A stretch of DNA of 64,000 nt from Maea johnstoni (lineage: Eukaryota > Annelida > Polychaeta > Spionida > Magelonidae): contig OZ012685.1 of assembly GCA_963942565.1 (NCBI GenBank), positions 26,156,576-26,220,575 on the forward strand. Reading direction: 5' to 3'. Position 1 is the stretch's first letter. Each line of letters begins with the position of its first letter. Of this stretch, positions 15,097 through 27,740 are shown piece by piece. The translations under genes were made by a program, and so were the position numbers. A model generated the notes under the pieces. The model was not told where the DNA came from. It did not search any database and was given only the letters and a program-made list of their open reading frames with translations.

Positions 15097-15224
15097 ATCT
15101 GTACCGAGACATACAATGTTTTTAGCAAATCTAAACTATTGCGCGTGCACTCATCTAATCAACACTTAACTTAGGCTGATACTTCTCCTTTTTGTCCTGT
15201 TCGCTATATAGGTGTGTGGAGACG

Positions 15225-15545
15225 ACTGGTTTATCATGCAACGAATGGCGTTTACCGGATACGCAACCAGCAGGTCTCGCTCAACAGCTTGGACACGACT
15301 CCCAGCCCAGGTATTGACAAGGTCCGCTCAAGAGGTGCATTGTGCACATGTGCGTGGGCAACCTCCTTTATCATGTAAACAAATACGAGTGTCCTTATTT
15401 GTCTTTGTCTCCTAGTGACGTGACGCTGAGACTAGATTCGGCGAGAATATCTTTGTCCAGGGCTTCATAATGGGTCCTATGACAATTAGTCTGTGGCGAC
15501 CAATCCATGTTCTAGTCATCTAAGATCATGCATACTTGTGATGTG
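15225..15545 (+). repeat. Repeat R, longest copy
   Basis: The reference copy for the family, covering both the part shared with 12570-12720 (direct) and the part shared with 13150-13440 (inverted). Ends and class are unknown. Confidence 0.7.
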
Positions 15546-16368
15546 CAGACTAGATAAGTGTTTGTTCCTTTTGGATGTGTGTGTGTGTGTACATTTCTGT
15601 TCGAGTGACCCTTGTATAGGGTTCACCACAACAAGGATCCGTCTGAGGCCTACATACATATTGACCATATCTATCACAGACTGCAGATGTGAAATATGAG
15701 ATGCCTTTCGCCGCCCCATAATAATGATATCTCCTTTCCTCAAAGCAATGCAGTGGACCTGGGTGTGTATAATAATATACACTCTTGTGATGATACATAG
15801 ATGAGTACAGGGAAATGCCGTCCTCTTATATTAAGCTGTAAACATGCAGCTTTTTGCAAAGTGGATTACTAAGACCCCACGCCACTGTGCTCTGAATATG
15901 CTATGAACTCCCTTGTTTGAAGATATTGGCACTAAGAAGGTAATACATACGTAACATATTACCATAGATAGTAGTTAGTGTCCCTACTGTAACTTCATGA
16001 ACTAACCCGCTCATGAACGAAGCATAGGCGTGACCTAGCAAATTTGTCAACTGCTTGAAAAAGTGTGCTAAATTCTTGAACTTACTTAAAGTGACACGTT
16101 GTCTTCTGTATAAAAAACAGACCTTGAATAACTTCAAATCCTAACTCATGTGCAAAACACCTTGACAATACATTACATGCCAGATAATTGGCATATTCTT
16201 GAGATGAATCGATGAAGATGCATGTATAGACAATAGGCATTCAGTATCTTATTACCTGCCAAATAAACAAACCCCTCTCACTTATCTCTTTCTTGCTGTA
16301 TGTCTAAACATTTGCTCTCCCTATCAATACTGACATTTTCTGAAATAACTACGGAAGCTGTGTTTTCT
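15546..16368. other. Unannotated stretch
   Basis: Includes a short (GT)n run near 15580. No gene or known repeat recognised. Confidence 0.55.
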
Positions 16369-16540
16369 TTAACCCATCCAATGCTAAGGGTACTTTTGTC
16401 CCAAACACAAGTATTCAAAGATTTTTCAAAGATGTATTCATTTGGATAGCTCTCACTGAGTACTCTCAGATGAGTACCCATTTGCCAGGGTTTCAATCAT
16501 TTTGTATTGGCCGAAGTAGCTATCAGCAGCATAAGGGTTA
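16369..16540 (-). mobile_element. TTAA-type miniature transposon, family P, copy 3
   Basis: Starts TTAACCCATCCAATGCTAAG and ends CAGCAGCATAAGGGTTA. One TTAA is intact; at the other side only TTA remains. Confidence 0.85.
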
Positions 16541-16897
16541 CATACTTGAATTTTCGTACCGGTATTGTACACGCATGCTTTTCTGACAGTGCCTTTTTCT
16601 GACTAGTTTCTGGGCCGATGTGGACCAATCTTTTGCAAGAAATCAATTTAAAAACAAGCTCATTGAAGAACTGCAATTGTTTTTAAGGCAAAGCAGTCTT
16701 TTCGTCTAACCATTCTTCCACAAGAGCAGTCATGCAGTGAATAGCTATGTGGAAATATCTCAGTGCCCGGGCACCTAGTGGTAAATACGTAAAGGTTTTT
16801 TGTGATATACAATCTCTTGCCCAGGGAAAATATTTCTGTTGTTTGAGTTATTCACAGTCTTGTTATACAGTACTGTATACCACCATTTTTCTTTGTC

Positions 16898-17115
16898 TAA
16901 CATCATCTTATGTTGCTGATGGCTAATTTGGCCAATGAAATAAAATGATGCAGAAATTCTGGAAAATGGCTGAAATTCTGGCAAATAGGTTCTCATCTGA
17001 GAGTACTCAGTGAGAGCTATATAATGAATACCAAAATGACAGGGTTAAGGTGGTTTACAAAAATCGTTAAGTCCTTGTGCTTTGGACGAAAATAGCCTCA
17101 GCATTGGGAGGGTTA
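16898..17115 (+). mobile_element. TTAA-type miniature transposon, family P, copy 4
   Basis: Left end decayed (TCATCTTATGTTGCTGATGG), right end GCATTGGGAGGGTTA. It lies about 20 bp from the DIRS-type element. Confidence 0.8.
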
Positions 17116-17979
17116 CCTCTACACAATAGAGAGGTTCCGCTATGTCGTAAACGGCTCCGCGAACGGTTAAGCTTGTACGGAGCCGTAGGCGGAGGCGGAT
17201 GGGTACAAATCTGAATCCGCTACGACGGGACTACGGCTACGCCGTAGCTGATTAAAGAAATCAAGCACGCATACAGCGCTTCAGCGCTGATCATCTGTGC
17301 CAAACGGAGCCTATTTTTATATTTGAAATTTCTATATTAAAACCGGCGAATTTTTTAAAACCGCCAGGGCAATGTTGAGTTAACATATTCAACTCAATGT
17401 TCCAATCGATGTTTTTTTAAATTATCCATTTCATATTCCATATTTATTCAAATAGCTGCGCCGTTTTGGACTTGGTGTGTAATTTATAATTGCATGTCAT
17501 TGTATTGGACATGTGCCGGTTGACACATTGACACGCACCGAACGTGTGTTTACTACTGTGACGTCACTCGGCACGCGCAGCTGCTGGTGGCCAATCAAAA
17601 ACTTTGTTATGTTGGGGACGCTTGATTGTCTGCTCACCTCGACACAGATCAAGTCACCAGGCCAACACTTGGTCTTCTCAACATTTAAACGGTCCTGCAG
17701 GGTTGTATGGTGTGATCGACTCATCTGGGTGTAGTCTGGTGGTTGAGTGTGAGAATACTGGTGTTGCTCAAGGGAGTTTTGACAATGGTGTTTGTGCTAG
17801 TCCGCCTGTCCAGGCTCACGAAATCCAAAGAGTTAAATCTACAGCTAAAATTGTGGACAAGCCTTCCGATGGTAGGAGTGCTTCAGACAATGATGATTCA
17901 GTCCTTATATCTGACAATCAATTAATAGAACTGGAGGTAAATACTGGTTTCAGTGGTGATTCTTGCTTAGATAGCTCAA

Positions 17980-19754
17980 CCAGCCACGGCTCAGGTACTT
18001 CTCGGGGAAAGATAGTCATCCCTAGTTATTTTCCCAAACTGATGGATAAGTTTAAACCTAATCAACCCAGCGGCAGTATAGACACTAGCCAGTTTAATAC
18101 ATATATGATGGGTATATACAATAGGGTGTGTGCAACTGGCAGATATAATCATGAGATGGCGCATATTCCAATCCCCAGTGGGTTGCACATGGATGCATGG
18201 AAGTTATTTTTAGAGGGCTATGAGGATGGTGGAATCGTGAAGTTTTTAGAGTATGGCTGGCCCAGTAATTTCAATCATGCGTCTCCTTTTTTGTCCACCT
18301 TTCGAAATCACAAATCAGGCATGGATTTTGGCTCTCATATCGAAACTTACATTAAAACAGAGATGGACAGATTCGCAATTCTTGGCCCTTTCAGTGCGCC
18401 GCCAATAATTCCACTTCACCTTTCCCCTCTCATGACACGGCCTAAGAAGGGAAGCGAATTGCGCAGAGTAGTTGTGGATCTCTCATGGCCACATGGTATG
18501 TCCATCAATGACGGGATTCCGTCGAATGAATACTTGGGTGAGCCTGTGAGTCTGAGACTACCTTCAGTAGATTACATGGCGGACCGGGTGCGCAACCTGG
18601 GACGTGGTTGCTACATGTATAAGTTGGATCTGTCCCGCGGATACAGGCAGCTACGCCTGGATCCGCTTGACTGGCCGCTCATGTCCATAGAACATGCTGG
18701 TAATTACTATATGGACGTTTGTCCGCCCTTTGGGTTGCGCACCGCTGCTCTCATGATGGAGAGGACGACAATGGCCGTCTCTTATATTCACGGGCTGTAT
18801 GGGTATAAGACAAAACCTTATATAGACGATTTTGGTGGTGTTGAGACGGAATACCATGATGCATGTGATGGATTGTTGACTCTCCAACAAATATTAAATA
18901 CAGTGGGTTAAGAGGAGACGCCACATAAAACATGTTTCCCCTCCACTGAAATGGTGTGGCTAGGCATAAATGTCAATTCGGAAGATATGACCTTGTCCAT
19001 ACCGTCAGATAAACTCAGGGAGGTTCAGGCAGTGGTGCGCAGCTGGGACGGCAAAATCATAGCCAATCGTAGACAGGTACAGTCACTGATGGGCCTACTC
19101 ACCTTTGTGGCGAGCGTGGCTCCACCTGTACGAATATACACTAACCGTGTTCTTAATTTCTTACGTTCTATGCCCAAGGATGGTTACGTGACCGTGACAC
19201 ATGAGATGAGAGAGGACCTTGCTTTTTTCCAGCAGCTGATGCCCAAATTTAATGGCATAACGCTGCTGGATAAAACCTTGGTGCCCCCAGATGAGCAGTT
19301 GGAGCTAGATTCCTGCCTCACTGGGTGTGGCGGCCTATGCGGGCAATACTACTACTCATGTGCCTATCCTTCGAGCATCCTAGGTGCAGCGCATCCAATA
19401 GCTCACTTAGAGATGCTTAATGTAGTGGTGGCGTTGCGCATGTGGGCTCCTCTATGGGAAGGTCACAAAATACAGATTTATTGTGACAATATGAATACTT
19501 GTATAGCTTTGCAAACTGGACGGTCGAAAGACTCATTCATGCAGGCTTGTGTGCGGTCGGTGTTTGTGCTGTCGGTCAGCCATGACATCGAAATACTGGT
19601 GTGCCATAGACCGGGGGTGTCATTGATGGCAGCGGATGCACTGTCTAGGTTGCACACTTCTGACAGGTTCCATGCAATACTAGAGGAGTTGGGTTGTCTT
19701 GAAGGTAAAACAAGATTGGAGGTGCATGAGGGTATGTTTGTCATTTCCGATTGA
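17980..19754 (+). mobile_element. Reverse transcriptase-RNase H part of the DIRS-type fossil
   Basis: The reverse transcriptase region shows RRVVVDLSWP, YKLDLSRGYRQL, PPFGLRTA and a YIDD-type active-site block. The RNase H-like region follows, with HLEMLNVVVALR, YCDNMNTCIALQ and ADALSRL. These blocks are typical of the DIRS-clade enzyme. Confidence 0.85.
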
Positions 19755-19859
19755 ATTAGTATGTTAAATTGATGATATCGGTTTTGCATTGTGCAAACCA
19801 GTTTACTGTTGAGCTATGTACGATTTCTGTATCACTGCATTAAATTTAATTTTCTCTTG

Positions 19860-20856
19860 TTTCTTACAGGTTCTGTCATGACTATTCAGAGTTTGATAAA
19901 TAAGGCAGGTATTAGACGTAAGGCATACTTGAGGCCTGGTTCTAGGCTAAATATTCTTAGGCACTTTAAGATTTTCTTATATTTTTGTGCACATTTTAAG
20001 TTGCATGATGCTTGCTTATCTGCAGATATTCTTTGTGCTTTTATAGAGTTCTTGGTTCCTTGTTACAAAAGCCCTGCGACTATAAAAAATGTAATTTCTA
20101 GTATTTCCACAGTCTTTTCTTGGCTGGAAAGGGACCGGGCAGCTTTTCGGCATGTTAAATTAGCTCGAATGTTTCGTGCGCTCGACAATACATTGCGTTA
20201 TTTCCCTCGGAGACCTTATGTGCTCACACTAATTGATCTGCGTATTTTGTCGGCAGGTGCAGGGGTGTTGAGGGAGAATGCAGTAATGTTTAGATGTTTC
20301 ATGTTATTGTTATTCTTCACAATGGTGAGGATTTCCTCATTGCTACCCCGATCCGCTGGGGCTTTTGATCCTACGAGAAATTTGAATTTGGGGGATATAG
20401 CATTTACAAGTGAGGGACTTTCAGTCGCTATCAAATGGTCAAAGAGCCATCAGTCTGCTTCTTCTGCATTTAGGTTGCCCATTAAATACAATGCCTGTAC
20501 TGATATTTGCCCAGTGAGAGCCATACACAATTATTTGCGCTCCAGACCTGGGGGAATTCGACCTGGGCCATTCTTTTGGTACCATTCTGCCGGGGGGGGG
20601 GGTTGATTTGCCATTGACAATCACAGTGGCCAATTCATTACTCAGACTTGTCTTGCGCTCTGACCCTCGCCTCAGTGGGCGCATCTCCTTCCACACTTTC
20701 AGGAGAGGTGCCTGCACTGCCGCATTCTCTTCTGGCGCACCTGTGTCAGATCTGCGTCTTTTTGGCGACTGGCGCAGTGATTCAATTTTTGATTACCTAC
20801 ACACTGAGCCTGCGAGGGTCAGGGTAGCAGGTAAGCTGGCCCTTTCTCACCCTTAA
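19860..20856 (+). mobile_element. Tyrosine recombinase part of the DIRS-type fossil
   Basis: Follows the RNase H-like region by about 100 bp. It has a phage-integrase-like N-terminal helical part and a catalytic part recognisable from a conserved arginine (MVRISSLLP), HTFRRG and a tyrosine in IFDYLHT. This enzyme inserts the element's DNA circle by site-specific recombination. Confidence 0.8.
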
Positions 20857-21401
20857 TTTCTATGAAGGTTTGCCGCGGTAACAAATTTTCTTTTATTTTC
20901 TTTAAACTTTTATATAAATTTCTTATTAATACTTTGCCGCTTTTAAAGTTAATTCTAACTATTACAAAAGAAACGCAATCAAATATACACCCCAAGGCAG
21001 ATCGGGTGGTTATGATACATTCCACAGTCAACATTTTGTGGAAACTCATAAAAAACTGAGAGTGTAAATAAGTTCTTATTTAAATGAATTACATTGTTGC
21101 ATGTTTACTGCTCGGGATCACGGCCACTACAATCACTCTACTGCGATCTCTCTTACACAGGTGATCGGTGGCTTTGGTCTCGTGTTAGGCTTCCTGCATG
21201 ACATTAGATAAGTATGTATATATAAGTTAATAAATGTTCAATCGGCACTTCCTGTGTTTTGTCTTATTGCAATGACGGCTTACAGCGTGTCTAAGCCGGT
21301 TCCCGAGATCGGCTCCGCGGCAGGCTACACGCAAAGTGATGACGATGCATTACTTTGCTTGACGTGGCACTATGCTTTAACCGTACACGGCATAGCGGAA
21401 C

Positions 21402-23564
21402 TTGCCTAATGTTAGTGGCGTAGCGCCGTGCTACGACTACCGGACTCTCGAAACTGTCTTACTGCTGTACAACGTGGTTTGACTGAGAAAGGTCATATTG
21501 CAAGACGACCAGGGCCCCTAGGGCATAGAATAATGAATGTTAGTTTCCTTGTTGGACACGTCTAATAAAAAAGTATCAAATCACAGAAAATGATATTTCT
21601 CAAATATAGGTCTTTAAGTGCATAATAATAATTTAACCTAGCTATTATTAAAACGAGTGTGCTGCTCTCTTACAGTATCCATGTCCACACGTTGTTTGCA
21701 ATATGTTTCTACATTCATGTATTTTGATGGTATATATATTCGTTAGGGGACGTGACAATATTTGAGTTTGGGGCCAGCTAAAGAGAACATATTGGACATT
21801 GCGATAAACGAATGATAAGTAATTGGAAAACTCTCTTACAAAGCGTCCAAAAATATTATCGGCTTTAATTAGTGTTTATGGCAATATTATATATAAACAT
21901 TATTATTTTGTCAAACGGATTTGATCAAAATTCTGCAAGCGCTCGATTAAGTGTACGTCTTGCAGCATAACTAACTCATTGCATGATCCTGGATTTGCCT
22001 TTTCCTTGTATAAATTATGCAGTTTACTTGTTTAATCTCTTTTCCTTATAAATTAATATTTTGAATAGTATTGCATTGAATAAGGAACGCGTCTTTGAGA
22101 AATATAAAATATCAAGTTCACTCTTGCACTCATGTATTTCAGATTTTGCATTACAAGTGTACGTGTAAATGGAGTTTGTGGCCAGTAAATTATATACGAA
22201 GTTACATATTAAAGTTATGTTGAACGTTGAATGATAAATGTTATCATTGACCCGTGATTTATCATTATGATACAGAGTTTCACCTTTACAAATGCTAGAT
22301 CTAGTAATCCTTATTCGATGCATATTTTTGTGATTACTGTGTTCATTTCTTTATTACTTTGTTTAATTATTTCCGTGTTTTTTGTTTTATAAGAGAATGC
22401 ATTTTGTAAATTAGGATTTTCAGCAAGTCAACAAATATCTCTGTTGAAGTCAATTTTATTTTCATTTTTTCACATGAATCAGTTTTACTCATAGAAAACA
22501 TTCCAGATGCAATCTGTGAGATATCCGTAATGACATGTATCAGTTATGTTCGATCGGAATGCATGTAGCCTTCGTTCAACTTAGGACAGGCGCCTCGGAT
22601 TTGGACACACTTTGCTAGACAATTTACCATGCCATGCCTAATAAGCGCAGTATGTCCAAATCTAGCGGAAGTGGTCAGACAACATTGAATAAAGCAGAGA
22701 TATATAGACTAAGGAGATATGACACAAAGAGTAAAAGCTCCTACACCAGTCATGCACTATTGTTATGCAAATGAGCTCTTATCTGCACCCCACTCATACC
22801 CAGGAGCTCATCCTGGCTCAGCCAGGCATGTGCACTGCTCTACTTATCACAACTTCCTGTGTAGGCTGTACCACAGGGTATGTAGTTGTCTAGAGTATGA
22901 ATGGGTTGAGAAAAGATGCTAATCCAAAAACTCATGATGATTAAGTGTTTCTATGAGTTGCCTTAGCAAAAATGTTTCTGTAAATTGTACCATTCCTCAG
23001 TTCTTCACATCTTCATAAATTGAAACAAGATAATTCTAAAATCCATACACCCATCTATTTTAATACATTGTAAAGCTGTAAATAAGCCTATATTCCCCGA
23101 GTTCTTTACAGTACGATAGCTTTGTTGTCCAAAAAGAATACATGAAGTTTTCCTAAAGTAATGCCATTAGCTTAATGTAGAAGAGTTCTGTTAGTTTGTC
23201 TATTTCATGGTTTCACAGGTCCATAACATCAGACAGGATGCAGTGACAAAACATGATATTTTCCTGTCTCAGTGTATAGTCTTATTCTACTGGTGTGGAT
23301 TGCCTTTACTCTCAGATCCACACCTGTCAGGGGCAGTACAGGACACACCCGTCTGATTGCAATCCCCACTGGCCAGGTTGGGCTTCTTTTATTTCCACAG
23401 GTCTTAAAAAGACAATAAGCTAATTGGTGTCAGACGGGATGGGCCTCATAACATCCTGAGTGAGGGTATTGTCTGCTGCCAACAGACAGAAACAGAATTA
23501 CAGTCTAGATATTTGATTTGCAGACTTATCATAGAAGTGTCATTTTAGCTTGGAAAACCTCAAA
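21402..23564. other. Unannotated stretch after the DIRS-type fossil
   Basis: AT-rich. Short hairpin-like pairs occur (GATTTGGACA near 22598 with TGTCCAAATC near 22664; CCCGTCTG near 23348 with CAGACGGG near 23432), suggesting worn transposon pieces. No gene. Confidence 0.5.
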
Positions 23565-24470
23565 TATGTTTGGTGGAGGGAGAGGGTTCATCAACCTCTC
23601 AAACATCTAGATAGTTTCAGTTTTTACCTTTTGGGGAGGCTTAACAACCTGGGCATTCTAGGAATGTATGTGAGTACTGTTAGATATTTTGTTTGTTGAA
23701 TGGCCATGTTTAATTAATGTTAGCCTTGTTGCAATGAGCATACGTTTGCTTCAGTTTAAGACTGTTGACGTATCTTCAGGATGCTAACATAGGTATGTGT
23801 CATCAGCACTATTTCAATAAATAACCTCTTATGTGACGGCCTATTTCTAGTTTATTTGTCTGTTGATTCCTTGGACCTGAAGTTGACCTCAAATTTGAGA
23901 CTTCAAAATCCTGGAAACTAGAAAATGCAGCACAGAATAGCTTGATAATAGGAAATACAAATCTATTAATATTTCAAAACTTTACATGGGAGAAAAATAT
24001 GTAAAAAAGTGTTTTATTCAACATCAAGCATACAAAATGGCAGAACATATAATCCCATTATTACCTTACATAAGGTCCAGAAAACCGGGAAAAAATACTA
24101 TTTCAGGTGAACAAATTTCTTTGAAAATAGTTTTACGCTAGAGATTAACTTCTCTATTTATCTATTTCACCTTATAAACAAACTTGAAAGTGTTGGTTTC
24201 TGAGAATTAGAAGGTGTAATTTACTAAAAATGACTCATGACTGATGTTTAGTCTTATCACAATTGAAATAGAGTCCCCGATTGAACCACCCCAAATATGT
24301 GTATTGCAATTACACTAACATCAATTAAGCATAATAAACAATAGTTCCTACATTCATCCCCAGAATCTCTATGTTGTTAAGCCTCTCCAAAAAATAAAAT
24401 TCATGTCTTACATGTTTGAAAGTACAAGAGGTCCATTCAACCTGCTACCAAACCTGCTAGGCAAGATGGC
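23565..24470. mobile_element. Long diverged inverted repeat (foldback-like)
   Basis: The left arm, about 23565-23750 (TTTTGGGGAGGCTTAACAAC, TTTAATTAATGTTAGCC, TTGCAAT), pairs with the right arm, about 24280-24470 (complement reads TTTTTGGAGAGGCTTAACAA, CTTAATTGATGTTAG, TTGCAAT). The arms flank about 530 bp without a coding frame. It could be one foldback element or two inverted copies of one repeat. Confidence 0.55.
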
Positions 24471-24674
24471 CGCCTTCCTTATCTAACTGAGCTCCTAGGT
24501 AAGATTTCCCTCCACAGTGCAAAGCTAATGGACTGCATGCCACGTTGCCACTCCCTTTAGGTAAAACTCCCTGAATAAAGGAGATAGAGGAGTGATTGAA
24601 AATGATTGAGAGAAAATTGTTCAATTCATGACAACTATTAGTCAATTATTTCTCAAGATTTTGCTATATTTTAA

Positions 24675-24955
24675 AGTAATTTCGTCATGTGTCAAACCAT
24701 ATGTACACTGCATATTCCAATGGGTTAATTTCCTAGTGATGTTTACTGCGGGATTACCCTAGATTATGCCTTGTTGTAAAGTGATTTCGACATGTGTCAA
24801 ACCAATTGTACATTGCAGATAGCAATGGGTTATATTGTTAAGTTCCTAGTGATGTTACTTACTAATTTCGATATGTTTCAAACTATGTGGACACTACATA
24901 TATCAATGAGTTAATTTCCTACTGATGCTTTATACTGTGGGATGTACCCTACCCT
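24675..24955. repeat. Diverged tandem repeat, three copies of ~75-110 bp
   Basis: Copies begin near 24675, 24784 and 24865 with AATTTCGTCATGTGTCAAAC or close variants, followed by GTACACTGCATAT, CAATGGGTTAATTTCCTAGT and GTGATGTTTACTG. Confidence 0.75.
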
Positions 24956-25294
24956 CTTGAAGTGTACGCCTCATCGCTATGAATAATCTCCTCTGCCGGA
25001 AGCGATAACTGGGGCTCGTGACCCGCTGGAGCCTGGAACTGAAACAGGAAGTAGCAGAAGAGGAGCAACACGAATCTCAGAACCAGTCTCCTTGTGGCCG
25101 CTCTTCACGCGGGAGAGAGAAATCGCCTGTCTACTTGTACAGAGACGCGCCCAGATCGCTTGTCAGTAGGCATACGGTACACATCTGCCGCTAGAGCACA
25201 GGCACCGACCACACAAGCAAAAACACCACACTCACTCGCGTTTCCTTAGCTACAGGTCGGCCACCACGAGGAAGGTAGGCAGTTCTCTATCTAA

Positions 25295-25735
25295 ACTAGT
25301 CTATTTTTAGATACCGATTTGTTTTTTGTTTGCTTAATTGGCCTCGTTATGACTAGCGTGTTATTATACCTTATTATACCACATTCTATGTATTTGTAAT
25401 TTCAAACTTTGCAGTTTGGTCAATAAACATTACATTACATTACATAGACAAAGGTAAAAGAGTATATAAAGATACTTTGCGAAAACAAGAAGCCTTTGCA
25501 CTTAGTGCTATCATTTAGTTTAAGGTCAGGTATATCTAACATTTTCAAGACTAGTCTATGTTTAGATACAGATTTGTTTGTGTTTTAGTTTGTTTGTTTT
25601 GCTTACTAAATTGGCCTTGTTTTGGTTAGCGTCATAAGCAAAGCTAAAAGAGTAGATATTTAGATACTTTGCGAAAACAAGAACCCTTTGCACTTAGTGC
25701 TATCATTTAGTTTCAAGTCATGTATATCTAACATT
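25295..25735. repeat. Tandem duplication (~185-bp unit), first copy interrupted
   Basis: The unit starts ACTAGTCTAT(T/G)TTTAGATA (25295 and 25551) and ends in a block reading CTTTGCACTTAGTGCTATCA (25494 and 25685). In the first copy the two halves are separated by about 85 bp (25361-25446) ending AATAAACATTACATTACATT, the 3' tail of a retroposon. Confidence 0.75.
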
Positions 25736-26368
25736 TTCTCCATTTTGTGAAATATTTCGTGAGAAATGTGCTTGCATATAAACATGAGCAATATAAATGT
25801 CTTGTACTGTGCATTGTGCATTGCTTTACATAACACCTTCACCCCTCCTGGAAAAGTTTCGCCAAAATTATCTCAATCCTGGCTTCCATTTAAAGTAGTA
25901 TATATCTTATATACTACTTTATATATTAGATATCATAAGGAAATCGTTCTCACATTTAATTCTATAGGAATTCAGCATTCAGCATTTTATATCAGCAAGA
26001 AACAATTATGCGAAGAGAACAAATGCCATCCTTATAACTAGAAGGCCAAGTTTTATTGTAGTTTTGCTATTATTAGAGGATCTTATTTCCTACACGCGGG
26101 TTAGCCTAGTCGCTATTAAAACAGAATAAGAAGCACAGTTCTCGTTATATATAGACGAGGAAACAAGGAAATGATTATCGTAAAGAAGTCAGTATTCGTA
26201 GAGAAAAGGCTTACTTATCATTCGCGTTTATTTTTGCATTTAGCATTCTTTTTTTAATAAGATGACAGCCAGGAGAAGTCTGCACACAATAGGATATTAT
26301 ATCAGGTCTTTCTTATGTTGCTTCATCGGAAACGAAACCCACGCCCTTGTTCAATTCCCACTAGTTGT
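25736..26368. other. Unannotated stretch
   Basis: No gene or repeat recognised; short open frames only. Confidence 0.55.
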
Positions 26369-26601
26369 AGGGACTGCCCTGATGGCCGTGTGGTCTAAGG
26401 TGTTGCCACTGACTGCCAGCTGTCTCTCACCTCTGTTCGTCTTCAAATCCCACCTGGTGTATGTGAGGAGGTTGCTAGGGACTCAACATTGGGATTAGGC
26501 GATGGTTTTGCCGGGTACTGCGGTTCTTCCACTAGTTACAACTGGCTAGTCACGCCTTAGCCGCAATATGGCAGAAAAGTGACGAAAAACTAAATTCCAA
26601 A
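26369..26601 (+). mobile_element. SINE family A, near-complete copy with target-site duplication
   Basis: Head CTGCCCTGATGGCCGTGTGG, CCACTGACTGCCAGCTGTCT, body TTGCTAGGGACTCAACATTG, tail GTGACGAAAAACTAAATTCC. It is flanked by a 19-base direct repeat with one mismatch, TTCAATTCCC(A/T)CTAGTTGT, at 26350-26368 and 26602-26620. Confidence 0.88.
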
Positions 26602-26957
26602 TTCAATTCCCTCTAGTTGTTCACGTCATTACGGATGATGTCTCACCTTAATGCAATACTTCAGGGAACCCAAGAGGTTGGCCTTTTCACCTCTTATCAT
26701 GCCGAATATAACAAGCTCTGAGCTTTTCATTAGTCAAAGGTACAGGTTTTGGCACTAACACGTAGCCCCGGGGGGAAATTCTCCTGCATTTCTGCTTGAT
26801 GGAAATTCATGTGGGAAAGATGCATCACTTGTAGTTTGGCATGAGTCAGGAGATAAGGATTTTTGTTTTGGTTGCGTGAGTAAAGCAAAAACACCCCTTT
26901 ACCATGACACAGGCACGCAGTTCATCATAAACATCGTAGAGGCGTAAATGTTACCAT

Positions 26958-27102
26958 AGTTCAGGCATTTAATTCCTGCACCAGTCGACCGGACGTTTGT
27001 CAATGCCTGTTTGATAACGTCACCCATTGATAACGTCAAACAATAAGCAAAGCACATCAAAAGCCCATATATTTAGCGAAGGAATTAAATGCCAGCACTG
27101 TA
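26958..27102 (+). mobile_element. TA-type miniature transposon, copy 2 (internally deleted)
   Basis: GGCATTTAATTCCTGCACCA at the left and GGAATTAAATGCCAGCACTG at the right. The middle is shorter than in full copies (about 145 bp in all). Confidence 0.75.
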
Positions 27103-27640
27103 CATAGGCTAAACTATAGGCTAAAATAGGAACAAAAAAGATAAATTCATGGAGGTAAGAAGACAATATTCTAAACATACCAAAAAATAATATAAATTCG
27201 GGGTGATTTCTTCTCTTTTTTTGAGACCAGTGTCATTTGGCGGATGTGATGGACTTCACACTGCATGGAAGGAAACTGCATTGCTGTCAATAGAATGTAG
27301 ACGTTTTGTTTTGGGCATTTCAGAGAGGTATATTTTCCTAACATTTGCCGAATTGGATGCGTTTCAAAACCTAGGTATTTCGCCGCGTGATGTAAAGTGA
27401 GTGTTATCTTAGGCAAGACGTCAAGGTGTTAAACATCTCACCCCGCCCGTCTAGCCAGCAGAGAAGCGCTATCAGGTACCAAAGGAACTCAACGTAAACA
27501 AACATAACATACGAGTGCGGGACGAAGCATAATATAAAAAATGTGGCTGGTTCGTGCATAAACATATAACACCAAGCATGATTTCTTCCCAAAACTAGAG
27601 ATATATTGAATAACTATTGAATATAATTAAAATTGAACAC

Positions 27641-27740
<100 letters not shown>

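Larger units (their letters stand above)
17134..21401 (+). mobile_element. DIRS-type tyrosine-recombinase retroelement (fossil)
   Basis: An element of about 4.3 kb. The ends are approximate inverted repeats: GTTCCGCTATGTCGT at the left and the complement of GTTCCGCTATGCCGTGTACG at the right. Inside, in order, are a reverse transcriptase, an RNase H-like region and a tyrosine recombinase, the gene order of the DIRS/Ngaro group of retroelements that integrate by recombinase instead of integrase. GC-rich complementary blocks near both ends recall the internal complementary region of DIRS elements. No gag-like frame was recognised. The copy is broken in about two places, while long stretches remain readable, so it is probably not very old. 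Exact ends are uncertain by tens of bases. Confidence 0.85.
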
